Source: Pyropia yezoensis
Taxonomy: Eukaryota > Rhodophyta > Bangiophyceae > Bangiales > Bangiaceae
Direction of reading: 5' to 3'
Assembly: GCA_009829735.1 (NCBI GenBank)
Contig: CM020620.1
Location: 6,712,545 to 6,776,544, forward strand
Length of the DNA: 64,000 nucleotides
Both the position numbers and the translations under genes were made by a program. Below, in pieces: positions 54,423-64,000 of the stretch. The number at the start of each line of letters is the position of its first letter. Within the stretch, counting starts at the first letter, position 1. The notes under the pieces were generated by a model. That model was given only the letters and a program-made list of their open reading frames with translations. It had not been told where the DNA came from and ran no database searches.

Positions 54423-57400
54423 TTCTGGTCTTGTCGAGGGGAAGAACAGTTAGGTACATATGTACCCTGTTTTTTTTTTTTTAATCTCTCCACGTGCAGT
54501 CGTGCACTTACGCATGTGTTTGTGTCGTGCGACCTTCGTCCTGCTTGCCCTGCAATTTCGTTCGCTTCCGCTGAGACCGCAGCCGTCAGCGTCGGCGCCT
54601 CTCCGCGCTTCACGGCTTTCTCCGTTCTGCCCATTGTTCCCACTAGCCACAGTCCCGCAGCGCCTCTTCACGCCGCGCAAGTCCATAGAGGACAATAGCA
54701 GCGACATTGCCAAGAGCAAGGCAAAAATGTGCCTGCCACAGCGTCAGCGTATCTGCGCGTGCCCTTCTCGATGGGCCCTCTCACACCCCGCATACATACG
54801 GCTTCCTCCTTCGTCAAAGAGAAAGACAAGGAAAACATGTATCACTGTTTTACTGCGGTGGTCGCCGCCACCGAAGCGGCGGCCACCATATGGCCCTCCA
54901 TGCGGCGGTGACGGCGGGCCACGAGGCGGCCGCCGTGGAGGCCGCCGCCGCCGCCGTTGACCGGTGCCTTGCGCTGGCACCCGCCGCGGATGCCGTCGAC
55001 GGCGGGCAGGGGGGGTCGAGGGCGGCGGTGGCGGGGGAGGTGGCGGCGCCGGCGCTGATGCGCTCAATGGCCGCCGCGCGGACCGCCGCCGCCGCGTGGA
55101 CCGCCGACCGCGCGTGGGCGGTGGTGCCCGCCGCCGCCGCTGCCGCGCCCGACATGGTCAAGCACAACGACGAGGCCGGCAACGACGACGACACTGCCGA
55201 CGGCGCTCTCCACGCCGCCCCCAACACCACCACCGTGCCAGGTGAGACAGTGGGGGCGGCGGTGGCGGCGGTGGCGGCGGACGTCGCCGTCGCCATTGGC
55301 GGTGCGCCCCCCTGCCTCTACCCGGACACTGCCTCCGCGGCGGTGAACGCGGCGGTGATGGCCGCCGAGGCGGCCGCCGCCGCCACCGCCGTTGGCACCC
55401 TCCTGACCGCGACGCGCGGCGCCGACGGCGCGCGGGCGGTCTTGACCGCCGCGGCTGCCGCGGCGGCGGCGGCGCACGCCGGCGACCCGCTCGTCACCGC
55501 CCCTGCCAGCGACGTGGCGGGCGCTGCCCTCACCACCACTGCGCCTTCTGCGGCACCCGCGGCGGCGGCGGCTGCGGTGGCTGCGACCGCCGCGGTGTCG
55601 GCGGGGGGACCGTTCGAGCCGCCCGTGGATGCGGGCGGCGGCAGCGCAGCCCCGTCCACTTCCATCCCATCGTCGTCGTCCTCTTCCCCGTCGTCGCCGC
55701 CGCCACCACAACCGTCGTCGCCGCCACCGCCACCGTCGTCGCCGCCACCGCCACCGTCGTCGCCGACACCGCCACCGTCGACGCCGCCGCCGCCGCTGCG
55801 GCAGCGGCCGTCGCCACCCCCCACTTCAGACGTGGACGACGCGTCGCGCCCGCCACCCTCTGGGTGCGGCACCAGAGACAGTGCGCGGCCGCGGTCAGCA
55901 AGCCCCCTCTCGCCCCTCTTAACCTACCCGCGGCGCGGGTGGCGGTGGCGACGGCGGGAGCGCCGCCGGTGCCGACGGCGGCGGCGCGAATTCCTCCACC
56001 CCCCCGCCCGCGCCGACCGGGGTCGTCCCCGCACAGCTGGCCGGCGCCGGTCAGGGAGCTGCCCGTCGACGCGCGCGTCATGCCGTCGCTGCCCACCGAC
56101 GAGGACGCGCCGGGCGAAGACGGCGGGGTCGGGTCCCCCACCCCCCTCCCCTCGGCGACCGCGCGGCGGCCGACGGGGTGCGCGGCAGCCGTGGCACCGG
56201 TGCCGCCGCCGGAGCGCGCGTCGCGCGCGCGTCCCGCGTCGGCGCGGTGCGGGCGACGGCGGCGCAGTGGCGCAACCGCACCCGCCGGTCCGCGGCGTGC
56301 ACCGCTGCGAGCGCCGCCGCGGCGACGGCGAGGAGCGCCGCGCGCCGCGACGCGGCCGCCGCGCCGTGTCGCCCGCGAGGACGCGGCGTGACACGTCAAC
56401 GACGGAGCGGGGGCGGGCGTCCATGTCCGCCGCGAGCCGCCCGTGGGCGTCGTCGAGATCCCCCTCGCGCCGAGTGGCGCCGGTCCCCCCTGCGGAGCGG
56501 AAGCGGCGGGAGGCGGCGAGCGCAGCGCCAGCGGTGGCCGCCGCGTCCGCGTCGGCGCGAGCGTCGAGGGGGGGGGGGAGGCATCACTGGCTGAAGGAGA
56601 CCGAGGCAGCTGGGGCGAGTGAACGGGGGGGGAGGACGTGAGGGGGGGGGTGGGGTGCGCCGACCCCGGCCGATCCCTCTGCCCACCATCGCCGCCGCCC
56701 GCCACCGCCGCCGCGGGGAGCCTGACCGTCCACCGACCCTCCCCCCCCCGTCGGGTGCGACCCCACCACCGCCCCTGCGGGGACGACAGGGAGCCCTTGC
56801 CCACAGGCGACGCGGAACAGGCCCGGCGTGGGCCAACCGACGTCCCCCGCAGGGGCGGCGCCGGGGGGGAGGACGACGGTGAAGGGGAGAGGGAGGTTGG
56901 CGGTGCCGTGGCTCGTACCTCCATGTCTTGCAGCCCGCTAAACGCGGGCCCCCCCGACGGCTCCGTCGGGGCGACCGAGTCCACTGCGTCGACCGGCAAC
57001 CGCCGGCCGCGCGGTCGGCACAGGCCGGGTCTGGGCGAGCGGCGGCGGTACGCAACGAGCGCAAAGCAGGCCTCGGCGCACGGCGGCAGACCGCGCACAG
57101 ACCACTCAACCGGCCGGGTCACCAGCGCTGCAGAGCGTAGCGCGGGCAGATGGGGGCAGCGAGAAAGAAACGTCCCCCCCCTTCCCCCCACCCACACCAC
57201 CATGGAATCGCAATCTACCGCGGCGGCGCCCGCCGGCTCTTCTTCATCAACGCCGCAATTCGCTACTTGGCGGTCAGTGGTCGCTCGCCCCCCCGCCGCC
57301 GCCCGTCGCCGCGCATGCCACCGCCGTCCAAGCCCGCCCCTGCCGCGGCCAGCAGGTGGCCGCCGGGGAAAGCGTTGCTCATGCCGCGCGACCCAAACGC

Positions 57401-58376
57401 CGCCGAGGTGGGGGAAGGGGCGCCGTCGACCGCCGGTCCATCGGGGGGGGGAGCTTCGGCGGTACCCGCCCCATCGGGCGTTTCGGCGTCCACCGCCCAA
57501 CCGCCGCCTCCGCCGTCGCCACCGTCGGCGGCTGCCGCCGCGTACGCCGCCAACGGCGGCGCGAACGCCTCCTCAAACACCACCCCACCCTAACCATCGT
57601 CATCGCTGTCGCCGCCGCCGCCGCCAGTGGCCGCCACACCGGGATCCCCGCCGTCGGCGGCGACGCCTGCCGCGTCGCCCGCCGGCACGTCGACGACGCC
57701 GGCCACATCGGCGGCGGCGGCGACCACGTCACGTACCTATGCCCAGAGGCCATCGAGGTTGACGACCGCCGCGCCGGCCGCGAGGCGCACGGCGACAGGC
57801 GCGCCGCCGCCGCCGGCCGCTTCACGCCGCAGATCGCACGCGACGGCGTCGAGGCGGCGCCGCCACGCGGGGGTGGTCACCGAACGGCTGCCGAAGGCGA
57901 AGGGTTCCCGCCGAGCGCCAGCGGCGGCACGTCAACGACAATCATGTCGCCACCTGACGCCGTGCCGGCGGGTGGGGGGGACAGCGGCGGCGGCGGCTGC
58001 GCTGCCGCCCCACCGCCCGCCTCTGCAAGCACCACCGTCGCCCAGTCTGCCGCCGACACGGTCGGCGGCGGGGCTGTGAGGGTAAAGGCAGCGGTGAGTA
58101 GCTGGAGCGCCCGCCGCACGTCGGAGGCGAGCGGCGGCCACGCCGCGCGCGGCGCACGTCGGCTGTCAGCGGCGGCAGCGACGGTGGGGGTGGCGGGGGC
58201 GGCGGGGGGCTAGTCGGGACGAGACCCGCCCGTAGGTGGGGGTGTGTGCGGCCGACCGCCGTGAAGGCCGACCGAAAGTGGGCGGCGACTTCGGCGGCGG
58301 CGGCGGTGGGGGCCGCGGCTGCGGCAGCGGCGGCGGAGGCCGACGCGGTCGTCGCCGCCACCACCCACCCCCGCAT
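54423..58376. other. Ala-rich low-complexity region of uncertain coding strand
   Basis: A plus-strand frame is open from 54707 to 56641 (Ala-rich helices such as PDTASAAVNAAVMAAEAAAA, then Ser/Pro, then Arg). But the minus strand also reads plausibly: acidic GEEDDDDGMEVDG near 55650-55700, and Ser/Pro-rich sequence at 56500-57200. A CCACCGTCGTCGCCGCCACC repeat occupies about 55680-55790. GC is so high that antisense shadows look protein-like, so I do not assign a product on either strand. Confidence 0.4.
57263..58376 (-). pseudogene. Possible broken gene downstream of ABC-F, unknown family
   Basis: Minus-strand segments with ordinary protein composition follow the ABC-F stop: MRGWVVAATTASASAAAA ... 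EVAAHFRSAFTAVGRTHPHL (from 58376), DVRRALQLLTAAFTLTAPPP (about 58100), TTPAWRRRLDAVACDLRREA ... AVVNLDGLWA (about 57860-57740), and VFEEAFAPPLAAYAAAAADG (from 57583). They occupy three frames. TAG codons interrupt at 57739-57737 and 57592-57590. GTACGT follows the first TAG and could be a donor, so introns are an alternative to decay. The frame of the first segment is that of the ABC-F gene, only 12 codons after its stop. Confidence 0.3.
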
Positions 58377-58412
58377 GGTGGCAACGGCGACCGCGGATGC
58401 AATGACGAAGCA

Positions 58413-60698
58413 CTACTCTGTATTCGCGGCGGCCGCCGATTCCTCAAGCACCGCCTCCATTTCTACCATCTCCGCGTAGAGCCCCTCAATAGTGGCCTCC
58501 ATGGCCTGCACACGGTTGTGGACCTCAAGTGCCTTTCCCGCGTCGGCACCAGCGGCGGCCATCTCCTCTCCGAGGCCCACCAGCTGCCTCTCCAGCTCCT
58601 CGATCTCGGCCTCGACAGCCGGGAGGCGCTTCTTCGCCCGCGACGCCCGTCGACTCGCCTCCTTCTGCGCCTTGAAGGCAGCCACACGCACTTCCTTGTC
58701 CACACACCCTGCGACGCCACTCTTATCGGCGGCAGGTGCGACCGCTTCAGCGTCCAGGGTGGCCACGCCGTCGGTAGGGGGGGTTATCATTGCCAGCGCA
58801 CTTTTGGGGACGCCGTCAAAGACGGTTGCCGTCTGATGCTCGACGACAATACAATGGGTGGCGACGCGCTCGATGAGGCGGCGGTCATGCGAGACGATGA
58901 CGACCGCACCGTCAAAGGAGACGAGAGCATCGCAAATGGTGTCCACAGACTCAACGTCGAGGTGATTGCTGATTTCGTCAGCCAAGAGGACGTTGTGACT
59001 CTGGACGACAAAGGACGCGAGGGCGACGCGCGCCTGCTCACCGCCAGACAAGTACATCATATCGCGCAGCGCGGCGCTGCCACGAACGCCCATAGCTCCA
59101 AGAACCGAGCGCAGCCGCTCCACCGTCTCATCTGGCGCGATAAGCTCGAGGTGCTTCAGCGCAGACAGGTGGGTGGGAAGGTCGGCGGCGAGGTCCTGCG
59201 TGAAGACGCCGCACGAGACTCGCTCGTCGCCCACACGTCGCACCGCGTCGGCGTTCAGTGGCGCAAGCTTCCCGGCAAGCACACTGAGCAACGTCGTCTT
59301 TCCGACGCCATTCGGGCCGCAAATTCCGTAGCGGCAACCGCGCTCAAGGACCAGCGACACGCCGCGAATCAGCGGTGCGTCCGCATCGTAGCCAATATCC
59401 GCATTCTCCAACACGACGGACTCGCGCGCACACGCAGGCGCCGGCGGGAGCGTGATGCGCATCTTAGACGTATGCCTGTCCTCTGCATCGAGGGGCGCGG
59501 GTGAGCTGCCTGCCGCTTCTCGAAGCAGCTTGTCGAGCGCCTTCTGCTTGCTCTTCGCGCTCTTCGCCTTGGTCGCCTTGGCCCCAAAGCGTGTGATGTA
59601 GGACTCGAGCTTCTCTGCCTCTGCAGCCGTCTTGGAGGCCGCGTTTGCTGCACTAAACGCCCTCATTTCCTTCTCCTTCAGGTACGCACTGTAGTTGCAG
59701 CCAGGGTACTCTGCGAACTGCCCGTCCGCAATCTCCACAATCTTCGAGCAGCACCCGTCAAGCAGCGGTACGTCATGGCTCACCAGCACCACCGTATGCC
59801 GGTACTCCCTCAGGTAGCGAGCAAGATAGGCCTTGGCCGCCGAGTCGAGATGGTTGGTCGGCTCGTCCAAAAGGAGTACACTCGGCTCCCGCAGCAACAA
59901 CCTGGCAAGCGCCACACGCATCTGCCACCCGCCACTCAACTCAGCGCACCTTGTCTCCCAGTCATCCTTTGTGAAACCCAACCCTCCAAGAACCCGGGCA
60001 ATGCGCGTATCCTGGTCGTACCCGCCGGCGCGCTCAAAGTCCTGCATAGCCTTTTCATAGCGCTCTGCGCCGCCCGCCTCGTCAATCGTCGCCTCCGCCT
60101 CCGCAACACGCACCTCCGCCGCCCGCAGGTCCCCCATCTCACTGCCAGCCTCCTCCCATACGCTCCGCACACTGCCGCTTACAGCCTGCTGAGGGAGGTA
60201 GCCAAGACTGGCGCCGACGCCAAGTTGTACCGCCCGCTTAAAATCGTCGCCCGCAATCGCGCGGAGGAGGGTGCTCTTGCCAGCTACGGAGCGGAGAAAG
60301 ACAAGAAAAATAATACACAGAAAGAGACGAAGTCAGCAAAATCTGCCCCCTCTAAAGGAGATGCCGCCTTCACACACTGCTGGCAGAGAGAAGAGGACGA
60401 GTGCCAGAGAAAAAAAAACACGCTTACCCCCATTGGCGCCGACAATGCCGACGCAGTTCCCGGCCGTGAGCGCCCAGCGGTCAATGTAGACAAGGTCGCG
60501 CGTGCCCGCCTGCAGGCGCAGGTCAGAGACACTGATGACGGCGCCGCCGCCCGCTGCTGCGCGCGGCGTGAGGCGGGCACTGCGGGAGGGAGTGGGGGGG
60601 GTGCGGCGAGTTCGCACGGTTGGCGATGGTCGCCGCCAAGTCAGGACGCAAGGGGGGGCGAGAAGGGACGAGGGGAGGAAGGCGGGCGGGGGGGGCAT
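58413..60698 (-). CDS. ABC-F family ATPase, two exons, possibly plastid-targeted
   Basis: Exon 1 runs 60698-60428 and exon 2 60283-58413; joined they encode 713 aa. The N-terminus (MPPPPAFLPSSLLAPPCVLT... rich in Ser, Arg, Thr, Pro) resembles a plastid transit peptide. NBD1 has Walker A GANGAGKST at residues 87-95, assembled only by splicing, signature LSGGW at 206 and Walker B LLLDEPTNHLD at 227. NBD2 has GPNGVGKTT at 413, LSGGEQ at 502 and a variant Walker B VLLADEISNHLD at 522. The linker between the domains is basic and Ala/Lys-rich, and a coiled-coil-like charged helix ends the protein. There are no membrane segments. ABC-F proteins of the EttA/Uup/GCN20 type act on ribosomes; which ribosome is used here is inferred from the N-terminus only. 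Confidence 0.9.
60284..60427 (-). other. Intron in the Walker A motif of the ABC-F gene
   Basis: 144 bp, GTAAGC...GTAG, phase 1. It splits GANG from GKSTLL, and the junction codon GCT (Ala) restores a canonical Walker A, which is strong internal proof of the splice. Confidence 0.92.
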
Positions 60699-61134
60699 GG
60701 CGAAGCCGAGGACGAGAGGTGACGGGTGAGCCGGGGAGGGAGGAGGCGAATTCGGGAATGGAACGTGGTGGCGGGGAGTGTCTCACGATGCGGCCGTCAG
60801 TTCGAGGGATGTCTGTAGCAGCAGACCGAAGGTGGACGCTGACGGACCCAAGTGGTGAGGCGAAGTGTGGGGACGGCGGCTGGCAGGAGGTCGCGGAGTG
60901 TGGCCCACGTGCACCTGACCTCAAACAGCTGCTTCACAGGACATCAAGAGTTCGATCGCAATATCTAGACTGAGATCGACCATATGAATGGCGCAATGTG
61001 AATATGTCGAGTAGGGTTGCCGCGGCGCAGCACTGCTGAGGTATCGCCTGTCAAAAGTTTCTTGCTTTTTTGGGACATTCTCGAACAAATACCTGCATAA
61101 AACCTGCATCGACCCCCCGTCGAGGCATCACATT
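60699..61134. other. 5' flank of the ABC-F gene
   Basis: Promoter region. No TATA box is obvious in the first 200 bp. Composition falls near 60950, where repeat-derived DNA begins. Confidence 0.4.
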
Positions 61135-61249
61135 GTGCGTCCCGTAAAAAGTGGACGTGCACGGGTCGTGCAGTGTGGGTTTGATTGGTCCAGTGGCCGA
61201 TATTTGACATGATCACGACACGAGCACGTCCACTTTTTACGGGACGCAC
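61135..61249 (-). mobile_element. MITE copy 3
   Basis: 115 bp with near-perfect terminal inverted repeats of about 26 bp (GTGCGTCCCGTAAAAAGTGG ACGTGC at both ends). The interior is the reverse complement of the copies at 36906 and 37047 (GGCCGATATTTGACATGATC). It lies 24 kb from the other two, so this is a dispersed family. Flanks ACATT and TGTAG show no clear target duplication. Confidence 0.9.
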
Positions 61250-62189
61250 TGTAGACACCGCATTCCCCCCCGTTCCTTGCTTTCTGCCTAAAACACCTCG
61301 GGCGATTGATAGTCGCCACTTCCCTTGGTATGAACGGAAGCGAACGGGGCAGGAGAGCGCTCTCGTGAAGCGCAAAGAAGCGACTGACCATCGCTACGCT
61401 TCGGAGCAATGTTATACAGCGCGTTTGAAAACCGCGCAATCCCTCGCACTGGTGAAGCAACAACCTGCGCGACGACAGCTTTCGAGGGACCGCACGGAGA
61501 AATCTCTCCGCTTTGCTCGACATCTACGGCATGGATTCTGACCAATGGAACACACCATCCAGCAAACGGCAGCGCCACCGCTGTTGTCCACACTCAGTTA
61601 AGACCCCCTCTGAGCGGACATAGAGGTTTTCGAAGGATTGCCAGCGCCCCATTGGCGGCCGGTGAAGATCTGAGGAGTAAGCGCCTGTGGATTGGTGACA
61701 ACGCATTGTGTCAGCTTTCAATCGAGAGGGATCCGAACCAGCTCGCAAGTCGGAAACGCGGCTCGTCGCACCCTGCCGGATTGCTCGAGCGGGGGCACCC
61801 TCAGTCGGTTCATGAGCCCACAACATTGCGCTGTCCCCGCCCCCCATCGAAACACCGCGACAGAAATTCAAACTGCTTCATCCCAGCCTTCTCGGATGGC
61901 AGTGCCGAGTCTCAACAATGATTGGGCCGCAACGAAGGATCGGACTCGGTTCTGGCCCTCTCAATGGGAGTCATTCGCGCGGGGTGCACGTACCAGTCGG
62001 CGCGCACGCCCGACAAGCGCCACGATGGTCTGCCCAGTAATTGACTGGCCCGCGCCGCTGCAGTCCCTACTCGACACCGAAGGAAGCCCTCACCACACAT
62101 ACGGGCGCTAGTCCACGCCGCGGCTCACCAGTGACCGATACACCTGGCACGTGAGTCTCGCCGGAGGCACACACCAAGACGTGATTTGT
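61250..62189. other. Unassigned flank of transposase
   Basis: Plus-strand frame 61409-61921 is open for 170 codons without domain. This should contain the 3' end of the element coding for the transposase at its right, but I did not identify a terminal repeat. Confidence 0.35.
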
Positions 62190-64000
62190 TTACTCTATTC
62201 CCAGGCTCATTAAACAGGCCGTTTCGGCTTCCAACAACTCCTCATAGTGGTCCTCGCCCTCGGCAGCCGTCCCAGTCACGCTACGGCGGTACGAATCAAT
62301 TTTGCAAACAGCTAACGCCAAATTATCCGCGGCCCACTTGGCCGCCTCCTCTGTCTGCTTCTCAACACAGGAGGCAGACTCCAGCCGAGGTCCCCCAGCG
62401 GTCGCCCGTCCTTCGGCGGTCCGCATGTCATCTTCACGTTTGGCTTCCCTCGATCCTTGCTGTGCTGAGGCCCTCCGCAACCCGCAGTTGTAGGCATCGT
62501 CTCCGGGCCCCCGGCTAATGGCCATGCGCCGAACATACGCCAGACAACTCTCTAGGAAAGTTTCAGCGGCGTATTGGCTAGCATTCTTGTTAAAGTGGCC
62601 GTGCCAGGCCTCCAGTCCTTGCTCGCTGTACCGGCCGAGGCTGCCAAAGGTTTCCAGGAAGTCCGGCGCGTGGCAAGCCAGGACGTGGAGCTTGGGGGTG
62701 ATGGACGACCACTCGAAATTCTCCTTCACGCCGTACACCAGCTGGGAAGCGTTAACCCTAAATCGTGCCACGTCAGCCTCGAGTATGGAGGCCACTGCCG
62801 TCAGCACAGGCAAGAGCTCCCCCCATAGGGCGCACGCGTCAGCGTATGCCTTGCCGACCCGCGAGGGTACACTCTCGGCCAATAGGTCGCTCACAATGGA
62901 CAGCCGCCGCCCGATGATTTGGCACTGTCGGCCTTCAAAAGCACCCCCAAAGTAGGGCTTAGGCTTAACCCGCACTGAGTGCCGAAGCACGTCCGCGAAG
63001 TCCGTAGCATAGCCTTGCGCTCGCGTCAGCCCGTTGTACGAGTACACGATCTCAATTCCCAGGCGCGGGAGCCACACTGTAATACCCAAAACCAAGTGAA
63101 GGGGCATAGGGGAGATGTGGCTGGGGTCGATGATGAGCAGTGGCCGTCTCTCAATAGCGAGGTGCTGCTTCAATGTCAACGGAGTACCTCGACTGGCATT
63201 GCTGCCATCGCGGTACGACTCCGCCATTTTCTCGAATTGGCGGCGGGTGCGGAGGGTACCAGGTGCCTTGCTCCCAGCCTGCATGTCACCGTACTTGTCG
63301 ACCAATAGGCCATTGCGCGCTGTGCGGCGACGCATCGCTGTGCAGTAAAGGCACGGCATGCGACTGCTGGCCCCCTTATGGCCAAGCCAGAGGGTGACGA
63401 AGCCGTAGTCACCCGTCAGGATGAGCCGCACAGCTCGGCGCTTCCCAGACACCACCACGCCTCGTTTCCGAAGCTCATCAATATCTGGCACATGTACGTC
63501 AGCCATTATTGAGAGGGCATCGTGGTCGGCCTTCTTACAGGGAAACACGCCAAAGAGAAGAGTGTTCCCTTGACTGCGCGGCCTTTCTTGATTGAGAATA
63601 GAGAGAAATGCTTTACATGAGCTTAGTTGACCACCCTTGTCAAGCCCGAAGCATAGTTGGACGTCGCGCACCGCAGGGTCTGGCAGATCCCCAGGATTTT
63701 CTTGATCCCCGAGCTCAGACACAGCGTTGATCTCCTTGCCATACGTGTAACAGCCGCTCGAGGAACTAGCCCACGGCCAGCAGTTCATCGAGCAGCCCTT
63801 GTACCGCGGTGCGTGGCGTGACAAGGAAGGCCCCCTGCCCGTCAGACACCACGAGTTTCCTTGCCTCTGCCTGGGCCGTCCGGAGGTCGCGCCGCAACAG
63901 CTCCCGACTGGCCAAGCCGCTGGCCGGGCCGCCCAACAGCAAACGCACACGTTGCCACAGGGTCGTGCTCATATTGTTGTCCAGGATAAACTGGTTCTGC
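62190..64000 (-). mobile_element. DDE-type transposase gene, partial at window edge
   Basis: Coding sequence runs off the right end: in-frame upstream codons QNQFILDNN precede MSTTLWQRVRLLL at 63972. One frame (63972-63766) ends TAG after LLDELLAVG. The following frame continues from about 63745 to the stop at 62190 (GKEINAVSELGDQENPGD...), so a frameshift or short intron lies near 63750. Candidate catalytic acids are Asp in CFGLDKGGQ (63641-63639), Asp in LTGDYGF (63410-63408), followed by a CLYC zinc-knuckle-like motif, and Glu in YSEQGLEAWHGHFN (about 62625-62611). The order D, D, CxxC, E and the PKLHVLACHAPDFLETFGSL block recall large transposon proteins of animals such as Hydra, possibly KDZ-related. 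The family assignment is tentative. A relic of the same family lies at 27963-28373. Confidence 0.7.

Noticed and set aside
1..64000. tRNA, rRNA or CRISPR arrays
   Set aside because: I scanned for T-arm GTTCGA-type motifs in cloverleaf context, for conserved rRNA stretches and for regularly spaced direct repeats with unique spacers, and found none. The tandem repeats present have no spacers.

Overview
The window looks like nuclear DNA of a photosynthetic eukaryote with very high GC. It holds a homologue of the thylakoid protein HHL1 with a transit-peptide-like N-terminus, an ER glucosidase II alpha subunit with a signal sequence, a DPH3 gene and an ABC-F gene each split by a short GT-AG intron, and eukaryotic DNA transposons. 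Mostly intron-poor genes, extreme GC with long G/C homopolymers, and a lipoxygenase are compatible with a bangiophyte red alga (Porphyra/Pyropia type). That assignment is inference; no organelle or rRNA marker is present.

Layout. 1-6.4 kb: a ~455 bp tandem repeat, a decayed PIF/Harbinger transposase (minus) and an 18 bp minisatellite. 6.4-19 kb: the main conserved gene cluster: TPR-DnaJ protein (minus), a ~3 kb G/C homopolymer desert, DPH3 (plus, intron directly after the ATG), glucosidase II alpha (minus) and HHL1-like protein (plus). 19.8-25.6 kb: a giant Ala/Gly/Pro-rich protein gene (minus) whose frame changes at G/C tracts. 25.6-32.1 kb: unassigned DNA with a relic of a second transposase and a perfect 34 bp palindrome, then low-complexity DNA open in many frames. 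32.3-35.2 kb: a lipoxygenase with an unusual N-terminal SRPBCC-like domain (minus). 35.3-46.4 kb: a lower-GC, repeat-rich island with a ~0.7 kb dispersed repeat in two copies, two copies of a ~114 bp MITE (one nested in that repeat), an LTR-like segment, a ~1 kb element with inverted ends and one unidentified ORF. 46.4-54.5 kb: a probable TPR gene with a 21 bp repeat, an ORF with two in-frame TGA codons and a 44-base C tract, and a SET-domain gene (minus). 54.5-58.4 kb: Ala-rich low-complexity DNA of uncertain strand. 58.4-60.7 kb: two-domain ABC-F ATPase (minus). 61-64 kb: a third MITE copy and a DDE-type transposase running off the right edge (minus).

The recognised genes do not form a pathway. 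They are separate housekeeping functions: chaperone, diphthamide synthesis, ER glycan trimming, photosystem protection, oxylipin chemistry and translation ATPase. They are interleaved with transposon-derived islands. The least ordinary items are the SRPBCC/C2-like/lipoxygenase architecture, the homopolymer-riddled giant gene, the nested MITE in a datable repeat pair, and a transposase family present both nearly intact and as a relic in the same 64 kb.
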